From NCBI GenBank assembly GCA_003168295.1, contig PMST01000366.1, positions 1 through 6,097 on the forward strand: DNA of 6,097 nucleotides, read 5' to 3'. Source of the DNA: Actinomycetota bacterium (GTDB taxonomy: Bacteria > Actinomycetota > Actinomycetes > Streptosporangiales > Streptosporangiaceae). Below, in pieces: positions 1 to 6,013 of this stretch; position 1 is the stretch's first letter, and each line of letters begins with the position of its first letter. Below the pieces are notes generated by a model, which had not been told where the DNA came from, ran no database searches, and saw nothing but the letters and a program-made list of their open reading frames with translations. Made by a program: the position numbers and the translations under genes.

Positions 1-1455
1 GTGCGGGACCTGCTGCAAGAAGGCCACCGGCTGCTGCCCGAGCGGTCCCTCGAGATCATCGACGGCGTGCTGCGCGCGCTCGATTACAGCCACCAGGCCG
101 GCATCGTGCACCGGGACATCAAGCCCGGCAACGTGATGGTGACCCGCAACGGGGACATCAAGGTCATGGACTTCGGCATCGCCCGGGCCATGAGCGACGC
201 CCAGGCCACCATGACCCAGACCGCCCAGGTAATAGGAACGGCCCAGTACCTGTCGCCCGAGCAGGCCCGGGGTGAGCGGGTCGATGCGCGCAGTGACCTG
301 TACTCGGCCGGCTGCCTGCTGTACGAGCTGCTGACCGGCAGGCCCCCGTTCACCGGCGACTCGCCGGTCGCGATCGCCTACCAGCACGTCAGGGAGAACC
401 CGGTGCCGCCGTCGCGGGTGGACCCCGACGTCCCGGTGTGGGCCGACGCGATCGTACTGAAGGCCATGGCCAAGTCACCCGCCGACCGCTACCAGACCGC
501 CGCCGACATGCGCGCCGACCTGCAGCGGGCTGCCTCGGGCATGCCCGTGTCGGCCCCGCCGACCAGGCTGGACAACTACCCGCGGACCCAGCGGATGGGG
601 ACCGGCGCGATGATGGCGGGGACGACCCAGATTCCCGCGGTCGAGGACTACGACTACGCCGGCGGTCAATACGACCGCGGCGGGGGCGGCGGGGGCGGCA
701 GCCGCCGCTGGATTCCGTGGGTCCTCGGTCTGGTGATCGTGCTCGGGGTGGTCGCCGGGGTGGCCTACTACCTGCTCGCCGGCGGCGGCCAGACGTACGC
801 CGTACCGCTGGTGAACGGCCTGCCCGTCGTCTCGGCGCAGAACGATATCAAGGCCGCACACCTCCGTTCCACCGTGATCGACCAGGCCAATGCCACGGTC
901 AGAAAAAATTACGTCATAAGCTCCAACCCGCCGCAGGGTAACAACGAGCCTGCGAACACCCTGGTGACGCTGTACGTCTCGACCGGACCTGGCAACGTCA
1001 CGGTGCCGAACGTGCAAGGCAAGCAGGAGATCGCCGCGGAGACCACCTTGCAGAATGCCGGCTTCACCGTCTCCGTGCAGCAGGACACTACGTCCACCGA
1101 GCCCACCGGGACCGTGGTCAGCCAGAGCCCGGCGGGCAATAGCCAGGTCGCGCCCGGATCAAAGGTCACGATCTACGTCTCCTTCTCGGCGAGCGTCCCC
1201 AATGTTGTCGGCCTGCCCCAGGCAAGTGCTCAGACGTCACTGCAGAGCGCCGGATTCAAGGTGAACGTGCAGACCGTGGCCGGCCCGGCGGGCACCACCC
1301 CGGGCGACGTCTGGCAGCAGAATCCCGCCGCTAGCGCCACAGCGGCTCCGGGCACAAGTGTGAATATTCTCGTTCAGCCCGCGGCAACTCCTCCCGCGTC
1401 GCCGTCGCCTACGCCGACCCCGACCGGCAGCGGCGGCACCGGCCTGGGCTTCTGA
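1..1455 (+). CDS. pknB: PknB-type PASTA Ser/Thr protein kinase, 5'-truncated by window edge
   Basis: Membrane Ser/Thr kinase that senses muropeptides or envelope state and phosphorylates cell-wall and division proteins. The gene enters the window in mid kinase domain: the N-lobe with the P-loop and catalytic Lys is missing, so the GTG at position 1 is internal. Visible parts (residues from the window start): catalytic loop HRDIKPGN 37-44, DFG 57-59, activation loop with TQT 72-74 (the positions phosphorylated in M. tuberculosis PknB) and SPE 85-87, end of kinase about 176, juxtamembrane linker ending in a run of seven Gly at 227-233, one membrane helix about 237-260, then three extracellular PASTA repeats (about 264-328, 333-394, 398-458) and a Pro/Thr/Ser/Gly tail 461-484. 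Known mycobacterial PknB has four PASTA repeats, so this one appears one shorter. The first repeat is the most divergent. Identity is secure from kinase motifs plus PASTA domains and the crgA neighbour. Confidence 0.96.
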   Translation: MRDLLQEGHRLLPERSLEIIDGVLRALDYSHQAGIVHRDIKPGNVMVTRNGDIKVMDFGIARAMSDAQATMTQTAQVIGTAQYLSPEQARGERVDARSDLYSAGCLLYELLTGRPPFTGDSPVAIAYQHVRENPVPPSRVDPDVPVWADAIVLKAMAKSPADRYQTAADMRADLQRAASGMPVSAPPTRLDNYPRTQRMGTGAMMAGTTQIPAVEDYDYAGGQYDRGGGGGGGSRRWIPWVLGLVIVLGVVAGVAYYLLAGGGQTYAVPLVNGLPVVSAQNDIKAAHLRSTVIDQANATVRKNYVISSNPPQGNNEPANTLVTLYVSTGPGNVTVPNVQGKQEIAAETTLQNAGFTVSVQQDTTSTEPTGTVVSQSPAGNSQVAPGSKVTIYVSFSASVPNVVGLPQASAQTSLQSAGFKVNVQTVAGPAGTTPGDVWQQNPAASATAAPGTSVNILVQPAATPPASPSPTPTPTGSGGTGLGF

Positions 1456-1496
1456 ACTCGGCCTGGCCGGGCTTCCCGCCCGGCCGGGCCGAGTTC
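1454..1496 (+). terminator. Strong hairpin terminator after pknB
   Basis: A 19-bp stem: arm 1454-1472 pairs with arm 1478-1496 around the 5-nt loop TTCCC, with a single G-U wobble. The left arm starts inside the pknB TGA stop codon. No T-tract follows (the next bases are CCGCCGCC). This is common for actinobacterial terminators, which often rely on the stem alone. The hairpin separates pknB transcription from crgA. Confidence 0.85.
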
Positions 1497-1571
1497 CCGC
1501 CGCCAGCCGGCAGGTTGATCGAGACGGGCGAGACGGCCACCGTGCCGAGCGGCTACGCTTGGGTGCGCATC

Positions 1572-1646
1572 GCAGGGTTTATCGCAGGTTTGCTACGCAG
1601 GATTTGCTGGGCAGGATTTGCCAGCCAGGGTTGGCTACGCAGGAGG
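1572..1646 (+). repeat. Short imperfect tandem repeats in the crgA leader
   Basis: Five imperfect copies of a 12-16 base unit, consensus about GCAGGNTTTGCTNC, run without gaps: 1572-1583, 1584-1596, 1597-1610, 1611-1626 and 1627-1638. They end in the partial unit GCAGGAGG (1639-1646), which contains the crgA ribosome binding site. Each unit carries a weak SD-like AGG. Copies 4 and 5 can form small hairpins (AGCCA 1623-1627 with TGGCT 1632-1636). The stretch could be read as coding from a TTG at 1559, but that N-terminus is not part of CrgA. The function is unknown. Confidence 0.6.
1641..1646 (+). promoter_or_regulatory. Ribosome binding site of crgA (fixes the start)
   Basis: A perfect AGGAGG lies 5 bases before the GTG at 1652. 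It selects that codon over the upstream in-frame TTG at 1559, which would add a non-conserved 31-residue extension. Confidence 0.85.
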
Positions 1647-1651
1647 CCGTT

Positions 1652-1903
1652 GTGCCCAAGTCGCGGGTCCGGAAAAAGACCGTATACACCCCGCCGCCGC
1701 CGAAGACGACGCGACGGAAGGTAAGCGCGCCATGGGTCGGTCCGGCCATCGTGGCCTGCCTGGTCCTCGGCCTCGCCTGGATCGCGGTGTACTACGTGAC
1801 GCAGGGTTCCGTCCCCGGCATGACCACACTGGGTGCATGGAACCTCGTGGTGGGTTTCGCGTTCATCATCGCGGGCGTCACCTTGTCCACCAGGTGGCGC
1901 TGA
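1652..1903 (+). CDS. crgA: Cell division protein CrgA
   Basis: Small actinobacterial membrane protein of the divisome. In Streptomyces it influences FtsZ-ring formation and sporulation septation. In mycobacteria it binds FtsZ, FtsQ and septal penicillin-binding proteins. The 83-residue product has the family's hallmark start MPKSRVRKK, a Pro-rich motif YTPPPPK at 12-18, a first membrane helix about 29-49, a short extracytoplasmic loop, and a second helix about 62-78 with WNLVVGF before the terminal STRWR. Length matches the usual 84 or so residues. The GTG start is set by AGGAGG and by homology to the MPKSR start. It lies downstream of pknB as in other actinobacteria, but behind its own terminator and leader. 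It ends 5 bp from the convergent rhomboid gene. Confidence 0.95.
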   Translation: MPKSRVRKKTVYTPPPPKTTRRKVSAPWVGPAIVACLVLGLAWIAVYYVTQGSVPGMTTLGAWNLVVGFAFIIAGVTLSTRWR

Positions 1904-1908
1904 GGAAT

Positions 1909-2856
1909 TTACAGTCCTCCGGCGTTGAGCTGACCGTTCCTGATCGCGACCGCGACCACGATCAGGGCCACCACGGCCACGGTGGCCAGTACCTGGATCA
2001 CGGCGCGGCTCTTGCGCGGCGCGTAGGCGTAGGCGGCGGTGAGCAGCGCGCCGGTGAGTAGCCCGCCGATGTGGTCCTGCCAGGCGATGATGTTGTGGAA
2101 GAAGAAGCTGAGGGCCAAGTTGATGGCGATCAGCATCACGATGCCGCGAGTGTCCAGGCGCAGCCGCCTCGACACCACGAACCACGCTCCGAACAGTCCG
2201 AAGATAGCGCCAGAGGCGCCCACCGCCGGATCGTACGGCGGCGCGAGGAAGTAGTACATAACCCCGCCGCCGACGGCACTGACCAGGTAGACGGCGAGGA
2301 AGCGGGCCCGGCCGAGCAGGCCCTCGAGCGAGGGTCCCACGAAGATCAGTGCCCACATGTTGAACAGGATGTCCACGAACCCCAGGCCGTTCAGGCCGGT
2401 CGCCGGGGCCAGGAACGCGGACGTGATCAGCCGGTACCACTCGCCCGCGGCCACGCCATGGACGGGACCGCCGAGGGTGTAGGAGGCGCGCCCGAGCATC
2501 GCCAGGTTGTTGACGATGCCCGGGCGAACCCAGGTCACCAGGAATACGGCGACGTTGATCGCGACCAGCGTCCAGGTGACCACCGCACTGGCGGCCGGGC
2601 GGCCGCCGAACGTGGTCGTGGCCCGGCGGGTGCTCCGGGCGGCCTCACCCACGCACTCGACGCACTGCTGTCCCACCGAGGCCGAGCGCATGCAGTCCGG
2701 GCACGCGTGGCGGCCGCACCGGACACAGGAGACATACGTTTCCCGGTTGGGGTGGCGGTAACAGGCAGGAACCTGCGGGGTGCCCGGTACGACTCCGTCC
2801 GGCCGGACCGATTCGCCCGGTCCGGAATCGCTGGGGGTGCTCACGGCGTCGTCCAA
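1909..2856 (-). CDS. Rhomboid intramembrane serine protease with N-terminal zinc finger
   Basis: Polytopic membrane protease that cleaves transmembrane substrates. Its own substrate is unknown. The 315-residue product has an N-terminal B-box-like zinc-binding region with Cys/His at C32, H35, C44, C47, C52, C55, C65 and C68, then a rhomboid domain from about 91. The Ser/His dyad is present: GASG with S215 and DHIGG with H262. N166 sits in the ILFNMWAL segment. The residue that is normally His four before that Asn (GlpG H150, oxyanion hole) is Asp here (D162, GAC). The zinc-finger fusion is the usual form of the actinobacterial rhomboid beside ppiA. The start is a TTG at 2856 directly after an in-frame TGA; the GTG at 2844 (residue 5) is an equally good start, and neither has a strong RBS. 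It follows ppiA by 16 bp, so the two are probably co-transcribed. Confidence 0.92.
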   Translation of the reverse strand: MDDAVSTPSDSGPGESVRPDGVVPGTPQVPACYRHPNRETYVSCVRCGRHACPDCMRSASVGQQCVECVGEAARSTRRATTTFGGRPAASAVVTWTLVAINVAVFLVTWVRPGIVNNLAMLGRASYTLGGPVHGVAAGEWYRLITSAFLAPATGLNGLGFVDILFNMWALIFVGPSLEGLLGRARFLAVYLVSAVGGGVMYYFLAPPYDPAVGASGAIFGLFGAWFVVSRRLRLDTRGIVMLIAINLALSFFFHNIIAWQDHIGGLLTGALLTAAYAYAPRKSRAVIQVLATVAVVALIVVAVAIRNGQLNAGGL

Positions 2857-2872
2857 TCAGTCGGCAGGCCGC

Positions 2873-3400
2873 TCAGCTGGCCGAGCCGCGGTCCACCGTG
2901 ATCGACTCGATGACCACGTCTTCCACCGGCCTGTCCTGGCTGGCGGTCTTTACGTGGCTGATCAGGTCAACCACGTCGGCACCCTCGATGACCTCACCGA
3001 AGATGGTGTGCTTGCCGTTGAGCCAGGGTGTGGCCGCGGTGGTGATGAAGAACTGAGAGCCGTTGGTCCCCGGCCCGGCGTTCGCCATCGCCAGCAGGTA
3101 CGGCCGGTCGAAGGAGAGGTCCGGGTGGATCTCGTCGCCGAACTTATAGCCAGGGCCGCCCCGGCCAGAACCGAGCGGGTCTCCGCCCTGGATCATGAAG
3201 TTAGGGATGACCCGGTGGAACACGGTCCCGTCGTAGAGCTTGTCGGTAGTCGGCCGCCCGGTGCGCGGGTCCGTCCACTGCTTGCCGCCCTCGGCTAGTT
3301 CCACGAAGTTACGCACCGTCTTGGGTGCGTGATCAGGGAAAAGGCGGATGACAACCGGTCCGGCGTTCGTGCTCAGCGTCGCGGTCAGCGTTTCTGTCAT
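2873..3400 (-). CDS. ppiA: Cyclophilin-type peptidyl-prolyl cis-trans isomerase PpiA
   Basis: Cytoplasmic prolyl isomerase, with no signal peptide or membrane helix. The 175-residue product is a single full cyclophilin domain. Active-site residues (CypA equivalent): R63 (R55) in FHRVI, F68 (F60), Q71 (Q63) in IQGGDP, N107 (N102) in MANAGPGTNGSQFF, Q116 (Q111), F118 (F113), W126 (W121) and H131 (H126) in PWLNGKH. All are present, so it should be active. An insertion at about 38-55 (GKQWTDPRTGRPTTDK) is typical of actinobacterial PpiA. The ATG start at 3400 has a GGGGAG ribosome binding site 8 bases upstream. It is the first gene of a two-gene unit with the rhomboid gene and is divergent from the small membrane protein gene at 3550. 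Confidence 0.97.
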   Translation of the reverse strand: MTETLTATLSTNAGPVVIRLFPDHAPKTVRNFVELAEGGKQWTDPRTGRPTTDKLYDGTVFHRVIPNFMIQGGDPLGSGRGGPGYKFGDEIHPDLSFDRPYLLAMANAGPGTNGSQFFITTAATPWLNGKHTIFGEVIEGADVVDLISHVKTASQDRPVEDVVIESITVDRGSAS

Positions 3401-3537
3401 ACGTTTGACTCCCCATCCGGCCAGTTAGCTGGCGGACATTTCGCCGTTGTAAATTTCGTCCTGTTCTCACCGTACCGGTAGCCCACGATGATTGAACCCA
3501 GCAAAGCCGGGAAGCCTGTCAAGACGGGATCACGCTC
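3401..3537. promoter_or_regulatory. Divergent promoter region between ppiA and the 3550 gene
   Basis: Gene-free, visibly less GC-rich than its flanks, and it must hold both divergent promoters. On the minus strand a TACGGT hexamer (plus positions 3469-3474) is a possible -10 for ppiA, with only a weak -35 (TTCAAT, 3491-3496). On the plus strand TTGAAC (3492-3497) is a possible -35, with a poor -10 (CTGTCA, 3516-3521). A small hairpin, GCCAG-TTAG-CTGGC (3420-3433), lies in the ppiA 5' untranslated region. These assignments are by eye. Confidence 0.3.
3409..3414 (-). promoter_or_regulatory. Ribosome binding site of ppiA
   Basis: GGGGAG on the minus strand, 8 bases before the ATG at 3400-3398. 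It supports this ATG and argues against reading further upstream. Confidence 0.7.
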
Positions 3538-3543
3538 GGGAGG
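3538..3543 (+). promoter_or_regulatory. Ribosome binding site of the 3550 gene
   Basis: GGGAGG lies 6 bases before the GTG at 3550. This favours GTG over the in-frame ATG at 3559 as the start. Confidence 0.75.
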
Positions 3544-3549
3544 TTTACT

Positions 3550-4050
3550 GTGTCCCTTATGAAGACCAAACGCACAACCGGCGGGGTTGCCGTAATAGGC
3601 GAACGCGCGAAGAGCGCTGCCGCGCAGGCTGTCCCGATAGGAAAGCGCGCGGGAACGACAGCGGCTCAGGGAGCCCGGCAGGGCGTTCAAGGCGCACGCG
3701 AATGGGCCGCGCCGCGGCTCGAGGACGCCGCCGACGCGGTCACCACCTCGGTCGCACCCAAGGTCTCTTCCGCTCTGCGTTCCACTGCGGCGCAGGTCAG
3801 GCCGGAGAAGTCAGGTAAGACCGGGATCCGGAGGCTGCTGGACTGGCGCTGGCTACTCGGCGTCGGTGCGGTGCTGGCCGCGGCCGGGGCGACGACCGCC
3901 ATCACCATGAAACGCCGTTATTCCAGTGCCACCGCGGAGGCCAAGGACGCCACCGAAGCGTCCGAGGACGGACACCAGGCCGAGGCCACCGACGCGGCCA
4001 CGCATGCGGAGGTAAACGGCCAGGTCACCACCTCGGGTAAGCGCGAGTAG
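3550..4050 (+). CDS. Ala-rich single-pass membrane protein of unknown function (DUF5324-like)
   Basis: A 166-residue protein with no enzyme motif. Residues 15-85 are rich in Ala with regularly spaced basic and acidic residues and repeated VAP/APR/VRP-type turns, predicted helical like phasin or YtxH-type proteins. Basic residues (RRLLDWR, 94-100) precede one membrane helix about 101-118, followed by KRR and an Ala/Glu/Thr-rich acidic tail 124-166. Topology by the positive-inside rule is ambiguous, because both sides of the helix are basic. Streptomyces carries a protein of the same style (DUF5324) beside ppiA; equating the two is inference from layout and position, not from clear sequence identity. 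GTG start with a good RBS. It is divergent from ppiA and followed by a strong hairpin, so it is probably monocistronic. No function can be assigned. Confidence 0.8.
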   Translation: MSLMKTKRTTGGVAVIGERAKSAAAQAVPIGKRAGTTAAQGARQGVQGAREWAAPRLEDAADAVTTSVAPKVSSALRSTAAQVRPEKSGKTGIRRLLDWRWLLGVGAVLAAAGATTAITMKRRYSSATAEAKDATEASEDGHQAEATDAATHAEVNGQVTTSGKRE

Positions 4051-4108
4051 AAGTCCGGTTCGCCCGGCCTGCCCGGCCGAGGACCAGGCAGATTAAGGCC
4101 TCGCGGTA

Positions 4109-4155
4109 CCGCGTGCCGCACTGACCCCGCCTCCAGGCGGCAGTGCGGCACGCGG
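4109..4155 (+). terminator. Nested hairpin terminator after the 3550 gene
   Basis: A perfect 15-bp outer stem (4109-4123 with 4141-4155), with a 5-bp inner stem (CCGCC 4127-4131, GGCGG 4136-4140) around the loop TCCA. Only three unpaired bases (ACC) separate the two stems. There is no T-tract. It lies about 60 bases after the stop at 4050 and about 110 bases before the next start, so termination is the simplest role. The stem is symmetric and would also form on the minus strand. Confidence 0.75.
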
Positions 4156-4216
4156 CCGTGGGCGCTTTTCGGCAGGTCCTGTCCCGGGAGCCGCCATTCG
4201 CCCCCGGATCATCCGG

Positions 4217-4222
4217 TACCGT
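4217..4222 (+). promoter_or_regulatory. Possible -10 element for the mannosyltransferase gene
   Basis: TACCGT resembles actinobacterial -10 hexamers and lies downstream of the hairpin and about 40 bases before the GTG. No convincing -35 is visible upstream, so the call is weak. A separate promoter is expected because of the preceding hairpin. Confidence 0.25.
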
Positions 4223-4263
4223 CTAGTCACGAACCGACAGCTTGTCACCGGCCCACAGGTGCG

Positions 4264-5883
4264 GTGACTATGACTATTAGCAGCGGGACGGGCGATTCGG
4301 TGAGCGAGAAGGACGGGACCGTCGCGTCCCCGGGGGACCGCCCGGGCTCGCCGGGGCTAACCCGCCTGACCGCCTGGCTGGCGGCGGCCGCCATCGTCGC
4401 CTCCACCCTGATCATGATCCTGATCTCGGCGGCGGGCCCGAGCATCTCGGTTCCCTTGCTGCGCCGGGCGGCCGGCCTGCCCTGGTGGCACTCACTTCAC
4501 CTCACGGGCACGTTCGTGACGCTATCGCTGTGGGCCGCCATGGTGCTTGGCTGCGCTGGGGTGATCGCTGGCCTCATCGCCGTCGCGCGCGGCGCCCGCC
4601 CGCCGGTGCGCCCGCTCATCGCCTTCGCCTTCCTGGCGGTCGCGGTACTCGCGGTGCTCCCGCCGGCGGGCTCGACCGACTCTATTTCTTATGCCGCCAG
4701 CGGGCGGATAGCCGTGATCGGGCACAGCCCGTACGTCATGACCCCGCTGCAGCTTGACCGGATCGGCGATCCGGTCGGCCAGCAGATACCCTTCCGCGAG
4801 ATCCCGTCCACCTGGACGAATACGGTGTCGGTCTACGGTCCGGTGGCCACCGGCGCGGAGTGGATCGCGGCCGAGCTCGGCGGCACGTCGCTGGCGCGCA
4901 TCACCTTCTGGCTGAAGCTGGAGCAGGCGCTTGCCTTCGGTGCGGTGATACTGATCCTGGACCGCATGCTCAGGAACAATCGACAGATGCGCCTGCGGGC
5001 TCACTTGCTCTGGTCAGTGAACCCGCTGCTGCTGTGGGAGATTGTCGCGGGCGGCCACATTGACGGGCTGGCCGCGGTGTTCGGGCTGCTTGGCGTGGCC
5101 GCCCTGCGGGCCCGCGGTCAGCAGGCGGCCGCGGAGGTCGGCGCCGGCGGTGCGGCCGTGTCCGGCCTGCTGATCGGGGTGGCCGCCGGCATCAAGGTGG
5201 AATACGTCCTCGTCGGCGCCGCCGTGGCCTGGGCCTGCCGCAGGTCGCTCAGAGCATTCGCCGCCGCCGCGGCCGGTTTCCTCGTGGTGGCCGTGCCGAC
5301 CTACCTGGCGGCCGGGACTCCCGCGATCAAGGTGCTCATCACCCGTGGTCCCGGGGTCACCTGGGACAACATGTACCAGCTCCTGTGGCGGCCAGTATTC
5401 GGATACACCCAGTTCAGCGCGACGAAGGTCCCTCCCCATCTCGACCAGGTCGCGTACCTGCTGTTCGCTGCCGTCGCGCTGCTGGCCCTGCTGCGCTTCC
5501 CCGATCGGGTCCCCGGGCTGCCGGCCGTCGCACCGGCGCTGGCGCTGAGCCTCGCCTGGCTTTTCGTCACCGCCTTCCAGCGGCCCTGGTACGACGTGAT
5601 GGCCATCAGCCTGCTCGCGCTGTACTCGACGTCCAAGCTGGACTGGGTGATCCTGATCCGCTTGCTGGCCGGCGCCACGGTCTACGCGCAAGCGATCCAG
5701 AGCCCGGTCGAGCCGCACTGGCTTTATGACGTGGTCCAGTTCGACGGAAGCTGGCTCACTCCCGCCGTCCGTTTTCTCGCGGTTGTTGCTCTCGTCTGGC
5801 TCTGCGCTTCCGGTCGCTGGGGGTGGCGATCCGAATCGGTCGCGTCCTCCGGACGGCTGCCGGAATCGCTGCCCGTGACCTGA
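4264..5883 (+). CDS. GT-C polyprenyl-phosphate-mannose-type mannosyltransferase, MptA/MptB-like
   Basis: A 539-residue integral membrane protein with about 12 hydrophobic segments, built like GT-C glycosyltransferases that take mannose from a polyprenyl phosphate donor on the outer face of the membrane (MptA/MptB and PimE class). Sequence signs: after the third helix, GSTDS (136-140) carries the acidic residue expected for a GT-C catalytic Asp (D139), followed by Y143, GR (147-148) and GHSPY (153-157), which matches the family's D..Y...GR..GxNPY pattern with Ser for Asn. Further on are YGP (191-193), NPLLLWE (253-259), GGHIDG (263-268, cf. the family's N/GxHNDG) and RPWYD (440-444). The N-terminal 30 residues are a polar cytoplasmic tail. 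The GTG at 4264 has AGG 4 bases upstream; the ATG at 4270 is an alternative start. The acceptor glycan (lipomannan-like or another polymer) cannot be told from sequence. Confidence 0.82.
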   Translation: MTMTISSGTGDSVSEKDGTVASPGDRPGSPGLTRLTAWLAAAAIVASTLIMILISAAGPSISVPLLRRAAGLPWWHSLHLTGTFVTLSLWAAMVLGCAGVIAGLIAVARGARPPVRPLIAFAFLAVAVLAVLPPAGSTDSISYAASGRIAVIGHSPYVMTPLQLDRIGDPVGQQIPFREIPSTWTNTVSVYGPVATGAEWIAAELGGTSLARITFWLKLEQALAFGAVILILDRMLRNNRQMRLRAHLLWSVNPLLLWEIVAGGHIDGLAAVFGLLGVAALRARGQQAAAEVGAGGAAVSGLLIGVAAGIKVEYVLVGAAVAWACRRSLRAFAAAAAGFLVVAVPTYLAAGTPAIKVLITRGPGVTWDNMYQLLWRPVFGYTQFSATKVPPHLDQVAYLLFAAVALLALLRFPDRVPGLPAVAPALALSLAWLFVTAFQRPWYDVMAISLLALYSTSKLDWVILIRLLAGATVYAQAIQSPVEPHWLYDVVQFDGSWLTPAVRFLAVVALVWLCASGRWGWRSESVASSGRLPESLPVT

Positions 5884-5907
5884 CCGAGGTTCTCCACAAC
5901 CACGGAC

Positions 5908-5916
5908 TGTGGATAA
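5908..5916 (-). promoter_or_regulatory. Perfect DnaA box TTATCCACA
   Basis: Exact match on the minus strand to the E. coli-type strong box. It forms an inverted pair with the near-box at 5890-5898. Confidence 0.7.
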
Positions 5917-5939
5917 CCCTTAACGCAATTGACCAGGGC

Positions 5940-5965
5940 GCATTGTACCGTTGGCAAGCCAATGC
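5940..5965. repeat. Nested inverted repeats between the two DnaA-box pairs
   Basis: GCATTG (5940-5945) is the reverse complement of CAATGC (5960-5965), and inside it TTGGC-AA-GCCAA (5951-5962) is a second inverted repeat that overlaps the right arm. The two pairings exclude each other. It sits midway between the two pairs of DnaA boxes and may be an operator-like site. No matching regulator is known to me. Confidence 0.4.
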
Positions 5966-5984
5966 ACACTTCTGTGGATAGCGC

Positions 5985-5993
5985 TGTGGACAA
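5985..5993 (-). promoter_or_regulatory. Perfect DnaA box TTGTCCACA
   Basis: Exact match on the minus strand to the box form typical of Streptomyces origins. It follows the near-box at 5973-5981 in direct orientation, 12 bases start to start. Confidence 0.7.
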
Positions 5994-6013
5994 CGATGTA
6001 CGCAGTTCGGCGG

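Larger units (their letters stand above)
5890..5993. other. Cluster of four DnaA boxes
   Basis: Four 9-mers matching the DnaA box (TTATCCACA or TTGTCCACA) lie within 104 bases: TTCTCCACA on + (5890-5898, one mismatch), TTATCCACA on - (5908-5916, perfect), CTATCCACA on - (5973-5981, one mismatch) and TTGTCCACA on - (5985-5993, perfect, the form preferred in Streptomyces). The first two are inverted 9 bases apart; the last two are direct, 3 bases apart. The stretch is less GC-rich than the coding regions and starts 6 bases after the mannosyltransferase stop. It is probably a DnaA-binding site near oriC, either a regulatory or titration site or the edge of an origin. Confidence 0.75.

Noticed and set aside
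1559..1651. Longer CrgA starting at TTG 1559
   Set aside because: CrgA proteins begin MPKSR, which matches GTG 1652 with AGGAGG in front. The extension would be encoded by the tandem repeats.
3397..3690. Minus-strand open frame of 97 codons upstream of ppiA
   Set aside because: It overlaps the start of the plus-strand gene that has a strong RBS, it also overlaps the ppiA start, and its protein shows no domain.
4102..4113. 12-bp palindrome CGCGGTACCGCG
   Set aside because: It overlaps the left arm of the terminator hairpin, and a palindrome of this kind is not rare in GC-rich DNA, so I did not call an operator.
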